Source of the DNA: Asterias amurensis
Taxonomy: Eukaryota; Echinodermata; Asteroidea; Forcipulatida; Asteriidae
Direction: 5' to 3'
Assembly (NCBI RefSeq): GCF_032118995.1
Contig: NC_092662.1
Coordinates: 15,265,701-15,329,700 of the forward strand
DNA length: 64,000 nt
The translations under genes were made by a program, and so were the position numbers. The notes under the pieces were generated by a model. That model was not told where the DNA came from, did no database searches, and saw nothing but the letters and a program-made list of their open reading frames with translations. Within the stretch, counting starts at the first letter, position 1. The number at the start of each line of letters is the position of its first letter. Below, piece by piece: positions 55,722 to 64,000 of this stretch.

Positions 55722-58700
55722 TCAACCGCTGCGTCCCGAAGGCGTCGTGCTTGAGGGCACAGACGGCTCCCTCCGCACCGCCAGACGAGAAATGTTGGTT
55801 GAGTGAGTACGGGCCAGGCTGGAGCGAATAGAGCTACGAAGCCCCTGCGAGTTGGACATCAGAGGATACCAATATCGACGCCCGGATTTGGAGCGATTGC
55901 CCCGGGGACTATTCTTCATTTTACGGCAGGACTCCGGGATCTGCCGGACGTATTTCCTGAAGTTGGCGTTGAAGACGATATAGATGAGCGTGTTAAACAT
56001 ACTGTTGCTCATCGCCAGTGCTTCCACGATGTAGTAGGCATTCTCGAATACCCCGAACATCTTCAAGGCGAAGTCGGGGTACACGAAGTCACGGATGATG
56101 GTATAGGCGTAAAAGGGCGCCCAACAGATCGCGAAAAGCGCCACCACGAGGATGAGCATGCGCATGGTTTTCCGTTTGGACGACTCGGCCGCAAGCTCCT
56201 GTTGCACGGTCACGTGACCGCCGGGCACCTCGCGAAACCAGAGCTTCTTGGCTATGATGACGTAAGCAATTGACATGATGGTGAGGGGGAGTAGAAACTC
56301 CACCACGGCCAGGAACAGTGTGTAGGCTTTCATAAAGTAGAGGTTGTACCAGTAGTCTCCGCACCGCTCCGTAGTCTCGCCCCACTCGTTGCTGATGGTG
56401 TGGGTGGTGCTGAACACGGCCATCGGAATAACGACTATCATGGAGACGATCCATATGCAGACTAGCACGATGCTTGCTGTGCATTTGGTCATGCGAGGCT
56501 TCAGCGGGTGCATTATAATCACATATCTATAATTAAAAAAATACATAACAAATACAATCATTCATCAGAGAGCATATATAGGACTAAAAGGCTCCATAGA
56601 CACTTTTGGTAATTACTCAAAATAATTGTCACCATAACAAAATTACTTGGTAACGAGCAACGGAGAGCTGTTGATAGAATAACACATTGTGAGAAAGGTG
56701 TCCAGTGCCTTTCTGGACACGTTTGGTAATTATATTGTCAAAGACCAGTTTACTGACTTGGTGTATCCAAACATACGGCATAAAAGAACAAACCTGTGAA
56801 CATTGGTGAAATGGCAGGGTCATATAGGGTGCGTTCGTTTAGCTTCCCTGGGTCGACCCCGGTGTGGCGTATTTTTGTTTTCCAGGACGAACGTGGGCAC
56901 ACAATTACCCCACGTTCGTCCTCAATTACCCCACGTCAGTGCACCTCGGGCCAGGCCCAAGAGCCCCACTTGTGGATAGGGTCACTTGGGGCTGGCCCGA
57001 GGTGCACTGACGTCACCACGGGAAGGCTCACGTGGTGACGTGTCTGGGGGATTTTCCTGGTTCGCGGACGAACGTGGGGTAATTGTGTGCCCACGTTCGT
57101 CCTGGAAAAAAAATGAAGTACGCAACATCGGGGTCGACCCATGGAAGCTAAACGAACGCACACATCAGATAACCCCTACTCTTGAGTAGCATATTCTCTT
57201 TTCATTCTGAACCTCTATGAGTTTCTAGTTTTATGATTATGTTTCGTCCTAGCTCGTTAACGGCACTGTAGTATAATGGTCAAAAAACAGTACTCTCACT
57301 TGGTGTATCCCAACATATGCATAAAATAACAAACCTCATGTGAACATGTTGGGCTCAATTTGTCATCGAAGTTGCTTGAAAGAAAAAACACCGCTGCTGC
57401 ACAACTTTGTGTGCTTTCAGATGCATATAAAGGCTTCACTCATTCGAGTGAGATATTACCTCTTTTTCAAAAACTACGATACTTGTTTTATACTATCAAC
57501 AGCTCTCCATGTTAGTTTTTTATGATAACAAATATTTTGAGTAATTAGCAACAGTGTCCAGGGGTCGATTTCACAAAGAGTTGGGACTCGTCTTATCTCG
57601 AGTTATGACGAGTAACTCGTCCTAACTTAGGATTAATCTTAAAGGCAGTGGACACTATTGGTAATTACTCAAAATAATAATAGCATCAAACCTTTCTTGG
57701 TGACAAGTAATAGGGAGAGGTTGATGGTATAAAACATTGTGAAAAACAGCACCCTCTGAAGTGCCATAGTTTCCGAGAAAGAAGTAATTTTCCACGAATT
57801 TGATTTCGAGACCTAAGATTTAGAACTTGAGGTCTCGAAATCAACCATCTAAACGCACACACCTTCGTGTGACAAGGGTGTTTCTTTCTTTCGTTCATAT
57901 CTCGCAAGTTCGATGACCGATTGAGCTCAAATTTTCACAGGTTTGTTATTTTATGTATATGTTGAGATACACCAACTATGAAGGCTAGTCTTTGACAATT
58001 ACCTATAGTGTCCACTGCCTTTAAGGTCTGCATGCTACAGTGCAGGGTTGGGACTCGTCCTAGGTTCTAAGATTTAAAAGTTAAGAAGAGTTTTTGTTAA
58101 ATCGACAGCAGTGCCTTTGACCACATGGGTGCATTTACCTTGAGTAGACGTAGCACGCGGAATGATAATACCATGGGATTCATTACGGGCAATTTTCTAA
58201 AGTGCAATTGTCAACTTTACTGATGTAGGTACACAAACCGCACTCAGTCGTTCTTAATCAGCACGAGTCGATTAGATTCTAGTGAAGGAACAATCCATGC
58301 AGACAGCCTCTCAATTCCAATTTTTTTCTTCTTTTTTAAATGCATTTGCTATTATTTTTTAATAATATTTTATTGTTCAGCGCATGTGACCAAATTTATA
58401 AAGGAGTTTACACAAAAAATAACAAAATCAATGCCACAGTACTCTTAGACAATACGCTCTTCGTCTCTTTCGCAGTGTTACTATTTTTGACTCTCAAACA
58501 ATACTCTAAAACCCCTAAGAGCTCTTACATGTTTTCAACCCCATGCCAGGACAATGAACCTCCCAAGTTGTTTTCACATTTTCGTACATTTGGACTCGAA
58601 TGTTTTCAAACTCGTTTTTCATAAACGTCAGATGGTTAATTCGCTGTAACCAAATCTCTACATCGAGAACTTGCACGCGTGAACTTGTTGATATAAAAAG

Positions 58701-60321
58701 AGCCTTTTTTGCACAATACTTGCACGAAGTGATGCAAGCTTGGATTTGTTTTTTCACAATGTACAAATTCCACTTTTGGGACCCGGAATCCATCTATCAC
58801 TCAAAGTCTCTCAATACAGTTTTATTTCTCTAATGAGCTAGAAGTTGACGCAGTTTTCTCGATGACACAATTTTTCGAGATTGGTTTCTAGAATTCTATT
58901 CATTACTTCTTAATACGCAGGAGTTGCTTATCAGATAAGGTAATTTTTGGAATCGTAAACCTCTCTCTTCGGACGATCGGCTCTCATAACAGGGACCTCG
59001 CGTCTGGCCACCTGCGATGAAAAAAATCGCTAAAGAAAAAAAACAAAGACGGAAAGTCATTCCTTCTAGTTTTTTAATCAATCTTTGTATAGAAACTTGG
59101 TACTCTTGGGGGAACGAATGTCCGAGCGATCAATTTGCTAGCCTTGGTTTCTTTTAAGCATTTTTATGTCAGACGTAACAACACAGAACTGTTAATAATA
59201 TCAGATTGTCACCTGTGTAAGTGCTTTCCATTATGCCAGTTGTAGAATTAAAGTTTTTCTACATTTTTCATTATTTTGTAAAAAAAATGTTTTGAAATTC
59301 TGTGACTTTGGGAGAATAAATGTCGAGTTTAACAAGAATTCAAGCGACTAGAGTTTGACAGATATGCGCGTCTTTGGCTTTAAAGACAGTGGACACTATT
59401 GGTAATTGTCAAAGACCAGTCTTCTCACTTGCTGTATCTCAACATATGCATAAAATAACAAACCTGTGAAAATTTGAGCTCAATTGATCGTCGAAGTTGC
59501 GAGATAATAATGAAAGAAAAATCACATTTCATAGAGCTGCTTAAGCATAAAATATTGCTTGACATATTTCTGCCAAGCAGAAATGAGCAGGATACCAGTC
59601 ACAAATTGTACGTGCGACATGGTAGTTTTGCTGGTAACCTTATTCTGGTAAGCATAATTTAGCTGCTTTTTGTGCTAAAGCAGCCCTATGAAATTGGGCC
59701 CTGGTCTTTGACAATTACCCAACGTGTCCAGTGCCTTAAAAAGATGATATTATTTTTTAGTTATGAAACAAATCACAGTGAACCCTCATAGGCTTACCTG
59801 TCTACAGCGATTGCCAAGAGTGAGTTGGTCGATACGTACAGCGATGTAAACTTCAGGTAGTTGGTTATAATGCACAATGCCTTCCCGAACGGCCAGTGCT
59901 GATACATGTACTGGTAAAAGCTTAAAGGTGCACAGATGACGGCCACCAGGAAGTCAGACAGTGCCAGGTTTCCGATGAGCAAGTTGGTAGTGGTGCGCAT
60001 GCGTCTGAAGCGGTAGATGACGTAACAGAGGAGAAGGTTCCCCACGCTGCATACTCCCATCATGAGAGCGTAGCTCGTGAAAAGGAGCACCTTAACGGCA
60101 ACGTGGATGTGAGGGTACACCAGGATACCCTTGACGTGGTCCTGGAACTCTTCGCTCGTGTAGTGGTAGACGTTCGGGTCGAACGGAGCGTCGGCCCCGT
60201 TGCCGAAGCCGCGAAAGCCCCGCTCCACTTCCTCCGTGGACTGGTTGTTGGCGTAATCGACGGCGGTGAAGTTCTCAGTGTTACTCACTGGGTAAAGTGG
60301 CTCAGACTCAGCGAAAACCAT
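55722..60321 (-). CDS. PROKR: Prokineticin-receptor-like GPCR, two coding exons
   Basis: Minus-strand exons 59798-60321 (ATG 60319-60321) and 55722-56526 give 442 aa. The intron splits the Arg codon of the DRY motif. This is a seven-helix rhodopsin-class receptor at the cell surface. The N-terminus has N17-F-T and N26-Q-S glycosylation sites. Helices are near 76-103, 113-138, 150-172, 192-214, 240-265, 297-320 and 337-360. C150 and C230 can form the usual disulfide. CWAP lies at 309-312; helix 7 ends N353-T-L-I-Y instead of NPxxY. LYVSTNSLLAIAVDRY, KLWFREVPG, FYAYTIIRDF and YYIVEALAMSNSMFNTL match prokineticin receptors very closely; those receptors also lack the NPxxY Pro. The ~80-residue tail is Ser/Arg-rich. 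The ligand in this animal is unknown. Confidence 0.8.
56588..56810. mobile_element. Family A element, internally deleted and duplicated ends
   Basis: A short copy (56588-56711, aggctccatagacac to gtgtccagtgcct) is followed by part of a second right half (56712-56810). It lies in the receptor intron close to the splice acceptor. Confidence 0.5.
56829..57161. mobile_element. G+C-rich inverted-repeat element
   Basis: The ends are GTGCGTTCGTTTAGCTTCC and GGAAGCTAAACGAACGCAC. Inside are more pairs: gacgaacgtggg...ccacgttcgtcct and gtgcacctcgggccag / ctggcccgaggtgcac. Nearly the whole 333 bp can fold. No target duplication is clear. The composition is much richer in G+C than the surroundings. Confidence 0.7.
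57260..57559 (+). mobile_element. Family A element, diverged copy
   Basis: It contains 'gtactctcacttggtgtatc', 'atgcataaaataacaaacc' and a right end 'agcaacagtgtcc'. The central hairpin is reduced. Confidence 0.55.
57560..58107. mobile_element. Family E element interrupted by family A
   Basis: The left part is 57560-57642 and the right part 58021-58107. Removing the A copy and one TTAA restores 'aatcttaaggtctgcatgc', as in the uninterrupted copy at 37349. Confidence 0.8.
57643..58020 (-). mobile_element. Family A TTAA element nested in family E
   Basis: It is 378 bp, AGGCAGTGGACACTATTGG to its inverse, with TTAA at 57639-57642 and 58021-58024. The empty-site comparison with 37349-37517 proves the TTAA is a target-site duplication. 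Confidence 0.88.
58108..59383 (-). other. Receptor intron, unique part
   Basis: I see no coding frame or named repeat in this part of the GPCR intron. It is AT-rich. Confidence 0.4.
59384..59735 (+). mobile_element. Family A element interrupted by family D
   Basis: The left half is 59384-59524 and the right end 59702-59735, with TTAA at 59380-59383 and 59736-59739. The middle is replaced by a D element (59525-59701). It lies 60 bp from the donor of receptor exon 1. Confidence 0.7.
59525..59701. mobile_element. Family D element inside family A
   Basis: It runs CATTTCATAGAGCTGCTTAAG to CTATGAAATTGGGCC. The left terminal GGGCCC is missing, so an internal deletion accompanied or followed insertion. 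Confidence 0.6.
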
Positions 60322-61669
60322 GATTGATATAGTTTTTTTTGTCCGGGTGCAATAAATAAACAAACAGTTTGATTATGTATTCCTCTAGCTGCTGTAATGT
60401 TCTAAAGTCTATACCGAAATCGATCGCAGCAATTGAACTGAATACATGCCAGAATTTGTGCACGCAAAAAATCTAAAGATGTCAAGATCCACGACCAACT
60501 CTCCTTGATTTCAGGTTAAGCACCGTAGCACACTCTCCCCATCAGGACAACCAACAATCTCCACTCCTCATCTCCTCAATAAACACACGAAGAAACGCGC
60601 AGAGTGAGACAATAACACGCACAGATAGCATTCCCATCTACTGGAATGCCTCCAAGGCTCAATTTGTCAGAGTGATTCCCATCAAATTCGGGAAACTTTT
60701 TTCACCGTCAATGTCAAAAGCTTCTCATTTATAGTCTCCCTTCGCCAGAGGAGGGCTCTCTTGTGAAACAGTATCTTCCTCCCACAGATTTACAAGATAG
60801 AGTATTTTTAGTAGTTGATGCCAGTGGTGAAAATTGGCTGGGTTACCGGTTTGATTCCACGTTAATAACCTAGCCAGCGATCAAAAGGCAGGTGTTTTGA
60901 ACAAGGAACGCAATGAACACACTGTACAGTGAAAATGAGGCTAACATGCAATCACCAGTTTAATCCGTTTCAGCTCCCCGTCAATAGCAATAGAGATGTT
61001 GAATCCATCTTTTAGGTCTGTGTGTGTCGCAGAACAAAAAGAATCCTCACGTAAGTATTGACAATTTGCGAAGCGCCTGTATCGATGTTTTTGTTTGTTG
61101 GTGGTTTTCTCCTGCGTCAAACGAACGTCTTATGATATGTAACACCCCTAAAGCCAAGGAACAAAGCTGGAGACCTACTTACAGCTCGGCGACAGATGGC
61201 CTCTTAAACACGTCCAACCCTCCCCTTTGCACAGCAGCAAAACTCACGAAGAGTCGATTAGACAGTTCCCAAACACTTGACGTTGTATTGACGGCAGGGT
61301 TGCTGAGAAGACTTGTGTGCTGGCTTTGCCTCAAGAGAAGTTAAACCACAAGATCAACTGCAATCATGTACTCTGATTGGATGATTGTGAGATGACGACA
61401 GAACGCGCTGTGATACTGAGCCTGCAACGGGAAAAGGGGGAAACATTAGTACCGGTTAGTTTCTTGAGTCATGAGGATCGGGATGTCAAGCCGGTGAGAT
61501 TGTTAAGTAGAGTTTGTTTGTTCTCTCAGTTTCTCGGATAAAAGACTCTCTGAGATGAAAAGCTTCAAATCACTCATCTACGGTGTAGTGGGACCTTAAT
61601 TAAATTCCAGACTTACGTGCGAAATAAAGTAACTAAATCATGGGCAGGTTAAACACAGTTACAACTTAA
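60322..61669 (-). promoter_or_regulatory. Upstream region of receptor gene, TATA-like site
   Basis: This is mostly unique sequence. On the minus strand gactataaatgag (about 60727-60739) is a TATA-like element about 410 bp before the ATG, so a start of transcription near 60700 is possible. An untranslated first exon farther upstream cannot be excluded. No other gene is seen. Confidence 0.3.
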
Positions 61670-62230
61670 AGGGACACGTTGCCTTGGATCGGGCGAATTT
61701 GGTCTATTGGTGAAAAAGAATAAATCTTAAAGGGACACGTTGCCTTGGATCGACTTGGTCTATTGGCGATATGGAGTTATGCGCAAGTTAAACACAGTTA
61801 CATTTTAAAGGTACACGTTGCCTTGGATCGGACGAGTTGGTCTTTTGGTGGAATAGAACAACTAAATCAAGAGCAAGTTAAACACACTATACAGTTTACA
61901 AATTTAAAGGGACACGTTGCCTTGGATCGGACGAGCTGGTCTATTTGTGAAATAGAGTGTTGAGCAAGTTAAACACATTTACAACTTAAAAGGAACATTG
62001 CATTGGATTGGGCGAGTTCAGTCTATTTGCGAAATAGAGTAACCAAATCATGAACAATGTAACGCAGTTACAACTTTAAAGGGACATGCTGCCTTGGTTT
62101 GGGCGAGTTGGTCTATGAAAATCGTTTGTAACAGTTTGTTATGAAGTGCATAAAGTTAATGCATAAAGTTAGAATGATGTTTTTAAAGTAGAACATAATA
62201 ATTCACACAATATGTCTCGAAACTTTACTT
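61670..62230 (+). repeat. Tandem array of family C ends
   Basis: Six copies of the family C terminus (AGGGACACGTTGCCTTGGAT and variants) begin near 61670, 61731, 61809, 61908, 61990 and 62080. They are separated by 'ggtctattggtgaaatag' and 'gcaagttaaacacagttac' blocks, giving units of about 60-100 bp. The last one continues into normal family C body. Confidence 0.8.
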
Positions 62231-62347
62231 TGCGAACTAACAAATGGAAGGTGGGAGAATTGTCCATACTTTTTTCTCTCTCAGAAAAAACCTCTAAGTT
62301 GAAAGCCCCCCCCCTCCGGAGGCCCAACAACTGTGCTACAGGAACAA

Positions 62348-62412
62348 TAATGTCGCCGTGGTCCAGTAGTTAGACTGCAGGACTTGTAGTCACAAGGTGA
62401 TGGGTTCGAACC
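62348..62412 (+). mobile_element. tRNA-like SINE head
   Basis: A box TGGTCCAGTAGTTAGACT and B box GGGTTCGAACC are good. The anticodon arm does not pair well and the 3' acceptor strand is replaced by a C run. It is a tRNA-derived fragment, not a working tRNA. Confidence 0.5.
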
Positions 62413-62504
62413 CCCCCCCCCCCCAACTTACTGCTGATTTCACAAAAAGTATTGTCGTGGATCACAATTTTTGGACTCGTGAAACTCAAATTCATAGACG
62501 TTAA

Positions 62505-62863
62505 TGGCAGTGGACACTATTGGTAGTTACTCAAAATAATTATTAGCATAAAACCTTTCTTGGTGACGAGTAATGGGGAGAGGTTGATGGTATAAAACAT
62601 TGTGAGAAACGGCTCCCTCTGAAGTGGAGTAGTTTTCGAGAAAGAAGTAATTTTCCACGAATTTGATTTCGAGACCTCAAGTTTAGAACCATCTGAACGC
62701 ACACAACTTCGTGTGACTAGGGTGTTTTCTTCTTTCATTATTATCTCGCAACTTTGATGACCGATTGAGCTCAAATTTTCACAGGTTTGTTACTTATGCA
62801 TATGTTGAGATACACCAACTGTGACGGCTAGTCTTTGACAATTACCAATAGTGTCTACTGCCT
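62505..62863 (-). mobile_element. Family A TTAA element, copy
   Basis: TTAA lies at 62501-62504 and 62864-62867. One arm of the central hairpin is shortened. Confidence 0.75.
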
Positions 62864-62970
62864 TTAACACAGTGTTTGTATGGGAGAGATTGGCTGTTGC
62901 CAGCTTGGTCTTTATATCCTTGTGGGAGTTTGCCTAGTTCCCTTGAAAGGAAGATCATCTAAACAAGCCA

Positions 62971-63141
62971 GGGGTGGATTTCAAAAAGGTAGTCCTAACT
63001 TAGGACTAGTCCTAGGCAATGCTAGGATATAGGACCAGTCCTAAGTTAGGACCAGTAACTCATCCTAAATTAGGACTGTTCCTATCTCTTAGCATTGCCT
63101 AGGACTAGTCCTAAGTTATGACTACCTTTGTGAAATCCACA
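62971..63141. mobile_element. Family E variant
   Basis: It runs ggggtggatttcaaaaagg to ctttgtgaaatccacacc. The arms are built of 'ctaacttaggactagtccta' and inverse. It is the same architecture as family E with a different tip sequence. Confidence 0.6.
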
Positions 63142-64000
63142 CCTGTGCTGTTCATTCTTTTTGTACAAATCACATTTTGTTTAGGGATGGGGGTGGGAGT
63201 GGGCAGAGGAAGTCTCTTTCGAAATCTGCCGATTGTTTTTTTCATCAAAGACATCATCTGATTACAAACCTAAGTGGAATGGCGGGCTGAAGTCACGAAG
63301 TGACGGTTGGGTTTCAAGCCTTTAGAATCAATAGACGCCTATAGGTTGGGTTTCTGGAGTTTGTTGGCCTATAACCACGCCCCCCTAGCTTTGCCCACTT
63401 GTTGAGGGATGAGGTGCTTTGAAATGGATGGTGTGAATTAATGGACAACAACTCGATCCTTCATCATTGTAGAAAAAATCATTGAAAGTTGTCCTTGAAA
63501 AAAGGGTATCTTGGTGATCGGGGGAAAGCAGACGACCGAACGTGCTCCTGTTACAGTGCTGGTACTTAATTTCACTTCGGCACCCCTTTAAATACAGTAA
63601 GGTATTTCCAAAAAGGGAGAACGCCAACATAAACTGCTAGCAGGCAAGATGTTTGGTCCCTGGGAAAAATAGGAAAAAGTATCGAGTAAAATGGCCGACT
63701 TACATCGATACGTCTCGGGTGTAGGCTTGAAAATACTTTTTAGGCTGTTATTATTAATAACAAAATTATGCTTACCGGAATAAGGTTACCAGTCAAAATA
63801 CCATGTCACATGAACATTTTGTGACCGGTGTCCTGCTCATTATCGCTAAGCAGGGATATTTTAGGCTGTATTTTATGCTTATATTATAAGCCGCTATGTG
63901 GGCCCAACAACACCAGTGTATGGCATTCCTGCCTGTGGCTGCCTGCTAATAATTGAGTTGCAGTTGGCGTCCCGGTCAACGAACACCCTAAAAGACCTGA
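63142..64000. other. Gene-free right edge
   Basis: No gene is seen. A partial family D copy lies at about 63750-63905 (gcttaccggaataagg ... gctatgtgggccc). The rest is unique sequence. Confidence 0.4.

Noticed and set aside
55803..56484. Frames of 156 and 131 aa overlapping the receptor exon
   Set aside because: They are antisense and shifted-frame shadows of the GPCR coding exon.
60361..60363. Upstream start for the receptor (14 more residues)
   Set aside because: That codon is TTG; the first ATG is 60319-60321 and the extra residues have no receptor likeness.
62348..62412. Functional tRNA gene
   Set aside because: A and B boxes are present, but the anticodon stem fails to pair and the acceptor stem is lost in a C run; kept as a SINE head.

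Overview
This is an animal nuclear genome window. Genes have GT-AG introns, repeats make up much of the sequence, and there are no operons. The proteins (BAG6, PPIL3, SLC25A26, a CIZ1-type zinc-finger protein and a prokineticin-receptor-like GPCR), the AT-rich introns and the dense small inverted-repeat elements suggest an invertebrate deuterostome. My inference is an echinoderm, perhaps a sea star; the species cannot be fixed from the sequence.

Layout. (1) 330-5621, plus strand: the last eight exons of BAG6; the 5' part lies outside. (2) 5622-16082: intergenic space between convergent genes, dominated by a ~5.8 kb, 46-47 bp minisatellite that sits inside a larger unit bounded by 22-bp inverted repeats (8491-14656). 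(3) 16083-27131, minus strand: PPIL3, whose exon 2 carries an apparent 1-base frameshift. Its last intron holds an unrecognised intronless membrane-protein ORF. Its proposed long first intron holds an intronless SLC25A26 gene and a 3.26 kb element with ~765 bp nearly identical terminal inverted repeats and a 10-bp target duplication. (4) ~27130-27430: proposed shared promoter of PPIL3 and the next gene. (5) 28376-41945, plus strand: an eleven-exon gene (ten of them coding) for a ~1586-aa CIZ1-like matrin-type zinc-finger protein with an RS/RD-rich segment and a very acidic tail. (6) 42000-55700: mostly repeats, with no convincing gene. (7) 55722-60321, minus strand: a two-coding-exon rhodopsin-class GPCR most like prokineticin receptors. 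(8) 60322-64000: upstream region and repeats.

Repeats. Several short non-autonomous families recur and record an order of insertion. Families A (~380 bp), B (~365 bp) and C (~385 bp) are flanked by TTAA. Families D and E are hairpin-like elements starting GGGCCCAATTTCAT and GTCGATTTCACAAA. A copy of A and a copy of B each interrupt a copy of E, a D copy interrupts an A copy, and an inverted-repeat element interrupts a tRNA-derived SINE. tRNA-derived SINE heads and LINE 3' tails are also present.

The genes are ordinary cellular genes: protein quality control, spliceosomal cyclophilin, mitochondrial SAM import, nuclear matrix/replication factor, and peptide receptor. They do not form a pathway. 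The most unusual content is structural: the minisatellite element, the long palindromic element, the nested genes and the layered TTAA insertions. Family names come from my recognition of motifs; no database search was run.
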